Positions 12,126-22,921 of a DNA stretch of 64,000 nt are shown here, in pieces. Origin of the DNA: Rhizoctonia solani (Eukaryota; Basidiomycota; Agaricomycetes; Cantharellales; Ceratobasidiaceae); the NCBI RefSeq assembly GCF_016906535.1, contig NC_057371.1:682001-746000 (forward strand). The letters run 5' to 3'. Position numbers and translations under genes: made by a program. Each line of letters begins with the position of its first letter. Position 1 is the first letter of the stretch. The notes under the pieces are model-generated. The model was not told where the DNA came from. It did not search any database and worked only from the letters and a program-made list of their open reading frames with translations.

Positions 12126-13481
12126 ATGCTGTTTCTCTTGCCAGCCTTCGTTCTAGCTCTTCCTCTCAGGGCCATTGCTGCACCTACCAACACTACTGCT
12201 CCTCCCGGATCTTTGACTGAAGATGCAAAGCAGCTGACGGTCGGATCAGTTACTCCCCTTAATTCGGCGAAAGTTGAAAGTTCTATCCCGTATGGATTGT
12301 TCGCAGCCGCTGCATACTGTAGTCCGGAATCACGGGTCAGTTGGCAGTGCAGTAAGTGGCTTATATTTGTCTAGTATTAAGAGGTTAGACTCTATTCATT
12401 GATCAATTATTTTCCCAGAGTCATGTCAGGCCGACTCCATTAAAGATTTCCAGGTGTACAAAAGCGGGGGCGATGGAGGCCGGGTTCAGTACTGTAGGTC
12501 ATGCCTGATATAACGAAACATGTGTTCACTTACGCTTATATAGGGTATGTAGGCTGGTGGCCATCTCAGAACTCAGTTGTTGTTGGACGTCAAGGAACGG
12601 ACCTTACCAAGATGTATGCGGTTTCAGCTTTCAGCTATTGCGTCAACTGACCTACCTGCTTTGTTCCCAGAGAAGCAATTATTACAGATGTCACACTCCT
12701 CCCTGTTGAGCTCTCAAGCACCCAATTCCCTGGCCGCCCGATTTTAGCCAAAGCTCATGTTGGCTTCTTAGCGTCACACACGCGTTCGGCTGTTGATATC
12801 CTGAGCGCTGTCAAGGGTGTGTTGGCTCAGAGGAACGCCACAAAGATACTGGTAATTGGACACTCACTGGGCGCTGCGCTGGCAACCCTAGATGGTCTAT
12901 ACTTGCAAACCCAGCTCGGAAGCGCAGTAAATGTTACCGTAAAAGGATTTGGAGGACCTAGGGTATGTCAGAAGTTTAGCACTAACCTCGGGAATTAAAG
13001 GATCAGATGATGAGTGATTTATTGTTAGGTGGGAAACGATGTATTTGCCGATTTCGTCAACGAAAAGGTGCGTTCGATTGTACTCTATTTCGGTAGCAAT
13101 AATTCAGCTGGGCTTTAGATTTCAAGCATCACCCGTATTACTAATAAGAAGGATATTGTTCCAGTGTTGCCCCCAGGTAAGCCGTCTGTTCAAGAGTCAG
13201 ATGTTATCACGACTGAATGCTTTTGCACCATAGTGTCACTTGGCTTCAGGCACACAACTGGCGAAGAACATATTAACGCCGATGGGGTATGGAACAGCTG
13301 TGCGGGTAAGTTTGGAAAAATCAATCCAACGATTCGATATCTAATGAGAGATTCAGGACAAGATAACCTGAGTCCAGATTGCTCGACGGGACAAGTCCTG
13401 ACTGGAGGAGTGGTACTAAATGACCATCTTGGACCATATGCCGGTGGCGTAATGATAGGACAGGATATTGGTACATGCTAG
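12126..13481 (+). CDS. Secreted class-3 (fungal) triacylglycerol lipase
   Basis: Eight exons: 12126-12351, 12419-12493, 12544-12613, 12671-12962, 13029-13067, 13119-13176, 13234-13305, 13357-13481; total 957 nt, 318 aa, in frame. An N-terminal signal peptide (MLFLLPAFVLALPLRAIAA) leads into the lipase_3 fold. The oxyanion region is VVVGRQGTD. The nucleophile serine is in LVIGHSLGAALATLDG, the acid is the Asp in TNKKDIVPVLP, and the base is the His in LNDHLGPYAGG near the C-terminus, so the Ser-Asp-His triad is complete. Cysteines at both ends suggest disulphides. It should hydrolyse acylglycerols or related esters outside the cell. A decayed paralogue lies upstream in inverted orientation. 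Confidence 0.93.
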
Positions 13482-14054
13482 ATCCATTTCGTTCAGATTG
13501 GCAATGGGAAGTGTAGCTAAAGCACAAGGGGTTGTCTTATGCGATCCGTTTTCCCCTAGCGCTCTAGGGATAGGGTGTGAGTTGAGACATTCGAGAACCG
13601 CATTACTCATCAGATTCACTACTGTGAGTGTTTCTGCATAAAATGGATTCTACCAATAGATGCGCATGTAGTTTTGCTGGTACGTCTCGCAAGCAGGATA
13701 ACTCGGGAACCGGTGCCTACGCTGTATATTCAAAGTCCGAAGGTGTAAAAGCTGAATTACTTTGGGTTGAAGATAACTATACATGTTGTGTAGTTTAAAT
13801 TTAATAGAGCGGCCAAGGTTGAGAAGATATAACTATGGTGTCGTCGCGCATTACAATTGGCGTGCAAGAGTTTCGGGGGGGGGGGTCGCTCCTGCTGACG
13901 TGATGAAAGACAGGGAGAAAGAACGCTTGCCTTACCACACCGGCTTGAAAATAAAACAAGCACAAGAGACCCGGAGCACGGGACTCCTGAACAGCAAATT
14001 TATAATCGCAAGATAAAACACTTAAGTATCAAAACGGGGCTCAGACAAGTTCCA
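13482..14054. other. Intergenic, convergent lipase/NmrA-like genes
   Basis: No gene supported. Contains a run of about ten G at 13877-13886. Confidence 0.5.
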
Positions 14055-15339
14055 TCAGGCCTTTCCAGTAAGTAATCCCCATACTGTTATTTGATGCTCA
14101 TTCACTTTGTCTGGAGTCATTTGACTAAACCTTTGAGCCCACTCCTCAAAGGTCGTCAGTTTCATATGGCCCGCGGCCTTTTGGATATTTGCATTGTACC
14201 CCTCGAGATCTGTTTTTCTTAGGTCGTCGGCTTGGACAAAGCCTTCGATTCTACCGAGTGCACAATCAGCCTTATTATTCTACGTATCCAAGGAGAGAAA
14301 GGGCTACGCACACGCTTCTGACATCATGGTTTAGCCAGTAGACGGCGGTCATGACGAACCTAGGCACGCTCGGTATATCATACCCAGTCGCTTGAATAAA
14401 AACTTGATTTAATTCTTCTGCTTTGAGACCCTCTATGGCAACGTTAATGGTCTCCCGATTGAATTCCAAAGGATTCTGTGTGATGCATAATTCAGAGTTA
14501 TCAATTGCTTCAAACAAGTATATTGCCGGGCTCGGTACGTACATCAAAAATAAGCCGACTGAATCGCCCAACGTCATCAACAGCCTATAACACAACACAC
14601 TTAGCAATTGGCTCCCAATGTCTTGTAATAAGGGGTAGTTTACAGTAAGCTGAAGTTTGACCTCTGGTGACATACAATACTGAATTGCTGCGTTGGTGAA
14701 TCTACCAGCAATCGAGGTGTTGAAGTTCTCCATCAGAAACCCGATACGAACGATACTGTGCGCAGCTATCACTCAGAATTATATCCTCGGGAAGAAGCGA
14801 TAATAAAACGTACGTCCATGGTATATCCAAGGAAGATACATGCTTTTCGATTGACATCTTGGCATAGTGATCTGTCCCAGGTATGGGCGGTTTATCCTCA
14901 GGGAAGGAGGCCATCACTGCAGACGAGAATATATACGATTGGACTCGGAACTCCCAAGCAACAGTCGCGATATTCTTGTTTCAATCACGGTAACTACTCC
15001 TCTGTGTGTGTGACGCAGATGGTTATGAGCTCACCTTGCCCTGCCTTTCCTCGCCCTCTGTATTTACGCCCAGCCCTGGAAACTCCAAGGCAACAAATAC
15101 ACCCCATATAGCATACGAAGGATCGGACCTTGCGTCCTCGAAAACTTTTCGCAGTTGTTGGATATCGTTTAGATCACCTGTTACTAGCTTTACGTTTCTT
15201 ATGGGTTTCAGTTTCTAGCCTTTTGAGAATCGGGATTCCGTGTCAATGCTAGACACAAATAGTCTCCGGAATCAGATAGTGCTGCAATGACGCTACTGCC
15301 TTGCTGGCCCGTGGCACCGACAACCAAGACAACTTTCAT
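14055..15339 (-). CDS. NmrA-like NAD(P)-binding protein, one-base frame break in exon 1
   Basis: Exons (5' to 3'): 15339-15035, 14974-14814, 14755-14644, 14584-14543, 14475-14314, 14270-14055. The start MKVVLVVGATGQQGSSVI has the GxxGxxG dinucleotide motif of the atypical SDR/NmrA family. Later parts read VRIGFLMENFNTS, AVDDVGRFSRLIFD and NPLEFNRETINVAIEGL, typical of NmrA-like redox-sensing or reductase proteins. There is no YxxxK motif check possible with certainty. Exon 1 is one base short: after TRNPDSQKAR the frame meets TGA, while shifting by one at about 15211-15215 restores KLKPIRNVKLVTGDLND. All other junctions close. Expected length about 332 aa. Either a null allele or a missing A in an A run. 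Confidence 0.82.
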
Positions 15340-15810
15340 TCCTGGTGTATAACAAGTTGGACGAGAGGGTCTGCGTTAGGAGGCGCGCTTCAATTCAGTA
15401 GTTGGGACAGCGCTATCTCGGATCGATCTTATGGACTTCTCAGATCTATTTACGGTGGGGTTTAGGATGGTCACGTGAGCCGAGTTTTTAAAAAAAAATC
15501 ATATTTAGAGAGCTACACGCGAACGAGGCAAACCGCTCTGAAACACGTGAGCCGGACTCCTTTTCGATTCCAAGCACAAACTCCTGAAACTTTAACTTGG
15601 ATTGAGTTTACATTTGGCCAGTACGACCCCCGCTCCATTGGCCGAGTGGTCGATTATGCGCACTCGCACTTGAAATGCACATGTATGTATAATCTGTCCA
15701 AAATATAGGCAATTAACCATTCGAATAAAAGCCTTCGTATGAGATAGGCATATAAGCAAATCTCAACAATGGTTTGCACTCGGCCTTTCGAAATCTTATT
15801 ACAAGAGCGC
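15340..15810. other. Intergenic between NmrA-like gene and methyltransferase
   Basis: Short promoter region of the NmrA-like gene followed by AT-rich sequence. No coding structure recognised. Confidence 0.5.
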
Positions 15811-16970
15811 TCAAAGTACTACGACACTCCAGATCATAGCATATTTCTCTCTACGGGGGAGTGAGGGCCCCACGAGTTTCGCCCCGGCCTCGCCGCCTTC
15901 AAGTGTAGCCATGACGTTGATCCTTCGATCACCAAAAAGCTCTATCCATAACTTTCGCCAACTTTCGGGGGAATGGCAAAACATCTCCCGATCCGGGGCG
16001 CCAATACCAGTGTATACCCCAGGCTCTGGGGCACCGTTATGCGAACCAAATATGGTTGATCCTGGCTCCATGTTAAGAAGAGCAACGCATCTCTCGGCAA
16101 GCTTCTTTTGATTTTCTAGGGCGGCGAGTATTTATCTAATTGTAAGCGATGGAATATGAAGGGGTACTCACCTTCAGAAAATAAGTGGAAAAATGCCGAG
16201 GCATGAATTATAGAGACGCGGCCCAAGAGCTCGGTCAAGGTCTTCAGATGTGGTACCTTTGGCCGTTCGGTTGGGCGGGGTGCATCAAGATCCAGCAACT
16301 GCGATGAGAAAATATCGCCCTCTAGAAACGGGACGGGGAATAGCGCTGGATCATCTTTAAACAACTTGAATCCAAGGTCCCAAAAGTCTATGCGTCCTCT
16401 CGTGAGCTTTTGCGTAGGGGTGATGGGACAATCAGACTTACCTCGACGCAAATCTGTCGCAACAATATTCTCCAAAGGATACCCATCCAACGCAGCCTTC
16501 CGAGCATCGTTCCCAACTAACACATTGTCGGTATTTCTCTCCTCTTCTGTTGACCGACTTACAACAGCATGCCATTTCCAAGAATATTGCACCGGCATGT
16601 GTACGCCCATAATCTAAGACATGCGCATATACAGGGTACCGGGTGACCTTTAATCTAGCAACAATTAAGTATGGATACGATACTCTACACATTAGTCTCA
16701 CTTGGTAAACATGAAATAGCGTATACAAGGATATGGAAATATCTGTAATAAACGTACTTAGTTACAGTGATAGTCATATCAATCTTCACCTGCCTTGAAT
16801 GCCTCGGCCTGGATTGAAAGGATGTGTTGCTTGATTTCAGCTGGGTCTCTGATATCAGTAGCTAGCTGGAAAAATCGCAACTCGTTGGCGTCCAGATCAT
16901 ACAGTGATTCATCTAGATTTGTACGTTCTAAATACTTCAAGGACGCAACATCTCCAATCGAATCACTCAT
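15811..16970 (-). CDS. SAM-dependent methyltransferase of the fungal secondary-metabolism type
   Basis: Exons 16970-16794, 16742-16702, 16654-16563, 16516-16442, 16387-16172 and 16115-15811 total 906 nt (301 aa) in frame. The protein starts MSDSIGDVASLKYLER and continues FPYPCIRYFMFTK, then LEMACCFGNDARKAALDG (SAM motif I region), IVATDLRRDFWDLG (motif II), VSIIHASAFFHLFSE and EPGSTIFGSHNG. This order is that of the fungal class-I methyltransferases found beside polyketide and terpene clusters. Motif I normally reads LDxGCCFG; here it is LEMACCFG, a notable change in the cofactor loop. The frame requires a GC-AG first intron (AAG|GCAGGT at 16793); the nearby GT donor would break the conserved FPYPCIR frame. 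Confidence 0.85.
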
Positions 16971-17066
16971 AGGAGAGTCCGAATTTGCTTTGTGGTGGGC
17001 AAAGGTTCACTCTGTTACACCCTATTGTATATAACAACTTGATATAGATACGCACAGACCACTACA

Positions 17067-18349
17067 TCACATGACAAGAGGCGCCTGGCCTGCTGAGCCG
17101 ATTTCATGCACCCGTACTCCTCCGCATCGAGCCCGAGCCAACCGCTGTAAATCAAAGGCACAATAGTTCTCACATAATTCGAGCCACATGTCGGTTAGTT
17201 TCCGTGCTACGCGAGGCAATGAAAGTGTTCGAATGATGGCTGCTGTAACGATACACCCTCCAAGCATGAGTCGCTCAAGGTCGGGCATGCGACCAATAAT
17301 CTCGCAAACGAGATCGGCCTGATATGCTCCTCCCTGAATCGCGAGGCTCCGTACTCGGCTCAAAGACTTGGCCGGCTCTTGTTCGGGGCATGTAGATGTG
17401 GATGGGAATAACGCACGGAACACTTCGCATTGGTCGTCGGGATCGAATTCAAGCTCCAGGGTTTCAAGAGCTGGCATAGACGTATGTGACAAGAGCATAG
17501 CAATCAACCCGGGATCAACCAGTCGGAGGTGCAAATACTTGAGTTGCGGGAGTGTGACGACGGGAAAGGACAAGCTTTCGTCCTCGACGCAAAAGTCACA
17601 TTGGTCGAGACTAAGCTCCTCAAGCGTGGGGCCATTGCGCATAAGAGTTTCTGTGAGCTGTTCCCAAACAATCATTGTTTCTTCCGTACACATGGACGCA
17701 AGTCGCAACGTTGTGAGGTGTGAAAACGCATTGTCGTACCAGGGAAAGTTGACAGCTTGAAGTTTGAGAACTTGAAGCTTTTCTCCACTACCGCAGCCGA
17801 TTACCCCGAATGAGTTGGCGATATCAGGTGCTAGAGCAGGTGCAAAGATTTGCATGCCAGAACATGGGTCATATGGGAGGCTGAGTTCAAGTGATTGGAG
17901 ATTCGGCACGGCACCACATATCTGTGCGAGGGTCGTTTCGACACAATCCTGGTCGGGTAGAACCAGGTTAAGTGATCTAATTCGGCAATAATATGGCTCA
18001 AGAATGGCGAGTAATCCAGAGACGTCTCGAGGAAAGGCAATCGACTCTGCAGACGTAGAATCCAGGATAAAATCGATGCTGCATCCTCCACTGCGAAGTA
18101 GAATTTCGGGTAGGCCAGCGCCATAAACGCCCAAGCACACCGTACTCCAGAGTGTGGGTGTGTTCAAGACAACCTCACGCCAGCGCGAGCATGTCCAAGA
18201 AGCCAATAGGGGAAGATTGGGGCCTTCATCAGTCTCCCCCTCATATGATAAAATACGAATAAACAACTCTCTTGGGAGATCGTTAATTGATATACTACAA
18301 ACAATATGGATCTCAGTCGATTGTTGCTTTTGATCTCGGATATCTTACC
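17067..18349 (-). CDS. F-box protein with leucine-rich C-terminal part (5' end unresolved)
   Basis: The main exon runs from 18294 to TGA at 17067-17069. It opens with the F-box signature SINDLPRELFIRILSYEG and SWTCSRWREVVLNTPTLW, followed by about 330 residues rich in Leu with repeated LESLELSL-, LEELSLDQC- and LETLELEF-like segments, consistent with a solenoid substrate-binding region. A preceding exon ends at 18349 (donor GTAAGA) and reads GTLVETLAGAKEDTVDTP in frame, but it contains no start codon and a further upstream exon around 18525-18660 is likely. F-box proteins bring substrates to SCF ubiquitin ligases. This type belongs to the large, variable F-box family of Agaricomycetes; no specific substrate can be inferred. 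Confidence 0.8.
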
Positions 18350-18529
18350 ATGAACTCCGAGTATTCCCGCTTAAACTGGCTCCAGAAACCACGGCACGGG
18401 CCGTACTTGGCGTATCGACTGTATCCTCCTTGGCGCCAGCGAGAGTTTCCACCAAGGTTCCCCTAGCGACCCTATAGCGTATCGGTATACTGGTAATAAT
18501 GCCAATATCGCGTTAAACTCACTGAAGTG

Positions 18530-19194
18530 CTACGGGCACATGTAAGGGCTGCGAGTGACTATTGGCCGATAGGACCTCAATTCCGGTGGGGCGATGCCCA
18601 ACGAACTTTCCCGTCTTGAAACGAAGCAACCACTTTTTGAATCGTTTTGTTTGGGATGAGACAAGATGAGGCATTGATAGGTTCTGAGACAAAGAATCGG
18701 AGAAGAGTGAGGGGTGGTCGAGGGGTTATCCACTCTATAGAGGCCTATATACGTACGTGACGCAACGTAGCTTGTGCGCCGAGCATAACCAATGGAGCAG
18801 ACAGCACGTGGGGACATCGGATTTGTAAGAAAGACCAGCCGACAATCACGGAAGTGGAACAGCTTGGTCATATCACGCCCAGATAGGAAACTTCCTCGGT
18901 AAAGGACCAGAAATATGACTAAAGTTGGGGATAAAATGTGTATTATATTGAATGATGGAATATTATATGGCTAACCTTGGTCAACTAAGGTATCATCGCA
19001 CCCATTTCCTAAGCCTATCCTGAATTCGCACGCTCGGGAACCGACAGTCCGAACATGAGAATAGCTACTATCACACCACCACCACGACATGAAACCTACG
19101 CCAACGAACAGCCCTGTCAGAGAAGGGCACTATGAATGATAAAACTATCTTGCTTACCTTGACAGCCGCGTCTTTATATCAATCAATCCGAAGC
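18530..19194. other. Probable 5' part of the F-box gene plus intergenic sequence
   Basis: One frame from about 18660 to 18525 could join (CA|GTGAGT donor to CTATAG) to the F-box exons, but I could not find a convincing start. The rest shows no coding structure. Confidence 0.35.
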
Positions 19195-20201
19195 TCATGA
19201 CTCTTCTTTCTTCGAGCTGCGTCCCCAAGCAACGCGGCTTGTTCCTCTTGTGGTGCCTCGCACAAACCCAGCCCTCCGCACGCCACGACCAAACCGGATG
19301 CTGGTGGGAACAAGGCTCAGGCTCTTCATAGATGAAGCTAGGTCATCCAAATCCTCGCGAGGTTGCGATAGTGGGACAGAAGGTGTTCGTGATGGCCCAG
19401 CTTCCGCCGCTAGGGGGGTGGCCGGCTGATCAACAGTGTTATGTAGCGCCGAACTGCTCTTTGTGTCGTCATCACCGTCACTATCGCTCTCTTCCTTTCC
19501 AGCACCTTGATTCTCTGCCCTAGGCTTCCATGGCTTGCGAATTAGAGTAGCACCCTCCCCATAGCGTGCCAATAAGCCACCGACGCCATGTTTGGTCACC
19601 GCAAAGAAAAAGAGCTTGGGATATCCATGGGCATCGATCAAATGCAGCCTTCTCCCCTTTGGAGTACGGAATTTTTTAGGACACGACTCAAGAAAGCAAG
19701 CAAACTGTGTGAGGAATGGCGTGTGGTAAGTAGATAATTGGATAAGTAGTAGAAAGCGCGCCCACGGTACTTTCGCCTCGTTCGTTCTTTATTCTTGCTA
19801 ACTCATCGTGGTACTCTGTCTGGTGCTATACGAAGCTCGCTAAGGCTCGTAAATTATACTGAGAAACGAAGAACACTTACCAACTCGAGCATCCGGGCAT
19901 CCGGAAATATCTTGGCTCCCCCAGGTTCGTTACGACAATTTCCCTCTTTACAGATATGAGTATGGTACTTCTTATAATGCTCTTCTAGTTCCCTTAGAGA
20001 TCCTAATGAGGTTGGATGTCGAGGAGGCGCACAAGTAGGAGGCAAAGAACAAACAAGATATCTAGGTGGATTGCTATCCGAAGTTCGGGGAAGTTTTCCA
20101 TCTGGATCAATAGATTCTAATCCACGGGCTTTTGTTTGAGGCTCAATCCGGCCATGTTCGTTGGAAGAAGAAGTGGAATGTCGGCGTCGTTTACCGGACA
20201 T
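19195..20201 (-). CDS. ZNF511-like C2H2 zinc-finger protein
   Basis: Exons 20201-19881, 19825-19766 and 19704-19195 total 891 nt, 296 aa. The start ATG at 20201 is preceded by GCCACC; an in-frame ATG at 20219 is also possible. The protein has a basic N-terminus (MSGKRRRHS), then CSLPPTCAPP, a finger-like C-x-E-G-N-C segment with LEEHYKKYHTHIC, HQTEYHDELARIK, and FACFLESCPKKFRTPKGRR with HLIDAHGYP. This order matches eukaryotic zinc-finger protein 511 homologues. The tail is Ser/Pro/acidic and ends in an Arg/Gly-rich stretch (GRGVRRAGFVRGTTRG), suggesting nucleic-acid contact. Function in fungi is unknown. Confidence 0.85.
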
Positions 20202-20219
20202 GGTGGCCGAGCCCAACAT

Positions 20220-20585
20220 GAATGCCTGTTCCAAATAAGCTTCACATCACGAATTTCAAATTTGACTCACAATCCGTAACACCCATCTTATCAGATATAT
20301 GTGCGCTCATAACAGTATTTTGCGCATATATACGAGTAACTTTACATAAGTTGATCTATTGGAACACAATTCCACTGCAAAATTCTAATGAAACGTTGGG
20401 TACAATGCACGACTATGGCATCAAGATACATGTGACCTTCCCAGCACATGACAGGTATACTGGCTATACAGACGCCCCAGGACACAACTTACGGAAATCA
20501 CAGTAGTCTTTGTTCGAGAACTCAAAGGGAAAATGTGAAGCATAATATGCTGTGCAATAATACACATTACTTGACAACATTCATC
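20220..20585. other. Intergenic between ZNF511-like gene and tRNA
   Basis: AT-rich, no coding structure seen. Confidence 0.5.
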
Positions 20586-20673
20586 GGTTGGCTAGCTCAG
20601 TTGGTTAGAGCGTCGAGCTAATAGCGCAATACGTGTAACTCGAAGGTCGTGGGTTCGACCCCCCCGCTGACCA
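20586..20673 (+). tRNA. tRNA-Ile(AAT) with a 14-nt intron
   Basis: Cloverleaf can be drawn by eye: acceptor GGTTGGC/GCTGACC (two G-T pairs) with discriminator A, D arm GCTC-AGTTGGTTA-GAGC, anticodon stem TCGAG/CTCGA, and T arm GTGGG-TTCGACC-CCCCC with one T-C mismatch. The anticodon loop is C-T-A-A-T-A, then a 14-base insert at 20624-20637, then A; removing it leaves a normal 7-base loop with anticodon AAT (20620-20622). The intron sits at the canonical position after base 37. TTTTT at 20676-20680 is the RNA polymerase III stop. Confidence 0.9.
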
Positions 20674-20675
20674 TG

Positions 20676-20680
20676 TTTTT
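20676..20680 (+). terminator. RNA polymerase III terminator of tRNA-Ile
   Basis: Run of five T three bases after the tRNA 3' end. Confidence 0.7.
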
Positions 20681-20875
20681 GCCGGGTGCTTTACCGCTCG
20701 GGCTTATTTGATGGAACTCTCTTTTGTGGACGGGAGATCAGTGCCATCGTCATACTTGTAGGCGCCCGTCCAGGCTCGTCCAGTGGCGTGACGTCATACT
20801 CACGTTACTCGAGCTTATAATCTCTCCAGTGTTATCACCATTCCGATAATTCATCCTCCACATCCCACTGCTGTT

Positions 20876-21413
20876 ATGTCTAATCAGCCCGCTCTGCCAT
20901 CTGAGATCGTCCAACCTGCCCATCAGGGAACTGAGGGAGTTGTCGCAGATCAACAAGGTACTTGATATTTGGAATTCCGAGAGTCAATTATCTGACCTTT
21001 GTGATCAGCCGCGACCCAACCAGGAAGTGGTTCTGCGGTCCCCAATGACTTGGAACACTCTGCTAATGCGCACGCTGACCAGCGCCTCCACGAAGAAGAG
21101 AAACTACCTTTCAAGGAGCAGGTGAAAGGTGCGTTCTCCTGTGGGGAGATAATGTTCAATAATTCATTTACCTTGAATTAAATAGCTTACGCAAAGATCC
21201 ATCGAGGGAATGTGAGTGAAGTCCAGGCCGGATATTATTAGATTCGCTAACTTTTTTTTGTAAACAGTTGTTACCCGGTCATGTAAGTCTTTGTATCCAC
21301 GCCCAACCCATCGGTCCGAACCTGAATGTGATTTGTCTGTTCAGAAAGAAGAAAAGGAAGTTGGCCAGAAAATCCTTGCGGGCGAAATCGACCCCCCTCC
21401 TCCAGCCCATTGA
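20876..21413 (+). CDS. Small conserved fungal protein of unknown function (103 aa)
   Basis: Five exons: 20876-20957, 21009-21128, 21186-21211, 21268-21282 (15 nt) and 21345-21413; total 312 nt in frame. The protein starts MSNQPALPSEIVQPAHQG, has an acidic/Gln-rich half, then LPFKEQVKAYAKIHRGN, LPGHKEEKEVGQKILAGE and ends PPPPAH. The FKEQV-AYAKIHRGT-KEEKExGxKILxGE layout is familiar from short, highly charged proteins of Agaricomycetes without assigned function. No signal peptide or membrane segment. The charge pattern suggests a helical, stress-type or intrinsically disordered protein, but that is a guess. Confidence 0.75.
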
Positions 21414-21702
21414 TACCCCCTGTTTTCGGATCGTTTTTCTGATACCACCTGCATTATGTACCAGTACTATAATGCCACTCGCACATAAACCTGTGTACCC
21501 TAATTTGAATTAGTGGCTTGAATGGGCGAGAAGCCGTGATCGAAGGGTGGACCTGAAACGTCCGGAAGCGGGCGTAGTCCGCCGACTTCGAATTATAAAA
21601 AGAGCACGGACGTTGAGCCAACACCGTCTTTTCACTCACCCCACTTTAGTTGCTTGTTGACTTGGTCTCTCCCTCTCGTTACCAACTACATTCTTTTCAA
21701 AC

Positions 21703-22441
21703 ATGATTTTCTCGCGTTTCTTGCTTGTCGCTGTTGCTGCCGTCGGTGTTGTCGCTCACTCCCGCTCCGGCCATGCCCATAAAATCGGCATGGTTCGGGT
21801 TCCTGCAAAGGTTGACGTTGCTCCCCGGACTTACTCTGCATCCCCCTACAAAGACACCATTGCCAAGCTCAATGAATACCAAGAGCAAACGAGTGGGTAC
21901 TGTTGAGCCATAGCATTCAATTAAGCTCTAATTTTGACAAACAGCCGATGCCATGGCTGGCCCGGTGTCCGAACGGGAGGCCAAGTTGATAGAGATCACA
22001 GCAGGGGTGCTTGATTGTGTCAAAACTTACAATTCAGACTTCAAGTCCAAGTTCTTGCTGTTGGACCTTGGCAATATTGCAAAAGGAGGCGAGATATCAA
22101 CTGTTGGTAGCGTGAGTTTGGGCCGCAACATGAGTCCACTGCACTTCCTTGCTCACGTCACGTCCTGTCTCAACAGAAAATGTATCATATTCTCCGTAGC
22201 TGCAAGGGAACTCGCAGTCAGCAACTGACTGATAATATCCATGCTATCAAGTCCGTTCCTTCACTTCTGACCATCTAAGAGACAACTAACCCTATATTTT
22301 AGCGTCGAGGTCGACTCTATGGGAGATTTCCTAGCCCAGAAGCTGCCTCAGCCATTGTCAAATATGGTTATTCCTGCATTTGCGAAATATTCAGACAGGA
22401 TGGATATGATCGAATACGCTACGAAGCCCGCCTCCTACTGA
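21703..22441 (+). CDS. Small secreted helical protein, unknown family
   Basis: Exons 21703-21892, 21945-22111, 22177-22250 and 22303-22441, total 570 nt (189 aa), stop TGA at 22439. A signal peptide (FSRFLLVAVAAVGVVAHS) is followed by a His/basic segment and then amphipathic helices: SPYKDTIAKLNEYQEQ, ERELK-type SEREAKLIEITAGVLDCV, and MYHILRSCKGTRSQQLTDN. Two cysteines (in GVLDCV and LRSCKG) could form one bridge. Nothing catalytic is visible. It is preceded by a typical C/T-rich fungal leader. It may be a secreted effector-like or cell-wall protein; no homologous family is recognised. Confidence 0.75.
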
Positions 22442-22921
22442 TGGGTTATGAAGACCAGCGTTGTTTGATTTTTGTTATCACAGGCTTTTGTAGGGTAGCT
22501 GGTAGAGATTCCTCTCTTAGTTATTTCTAATGGACTTTTGGTTTTTGCGGATTTCGAAATCGAGTTCAACTTTCCGGCCCTTGTGGCGCAAATATAGTTA
22601 CCTAGTGTGTTAAGTAGTCTCGACAGATCCAGCGAGGTAAACCGGACCAGAAGTGGCCTTTGCGCACTGTTTTCGGCTACGAACTTTCATATTCCGTATT
22701 TTGTTCAAGGTAAGCACCATCATAGGTGGCACACGATTTCAGATCACAGTTCGTTGTAATAGAGTGATATACAAATTCATTAATATTGATTTTAGTCGAA
22801 TGTTTACAAACAGTTAAATTATGCCACTGCAAGCCCATAAATAGCGATTACCGTGTGCTCTATCGTAACGAATGACTTGTACGTTAAAGGGTTGGATCCG
22901 AGGGCGGTCTCAGGTACCCGC
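22442..22921. other. Intergenic, convergent with P450
   Basis: No coding structure seen. Confidence 0.5.
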
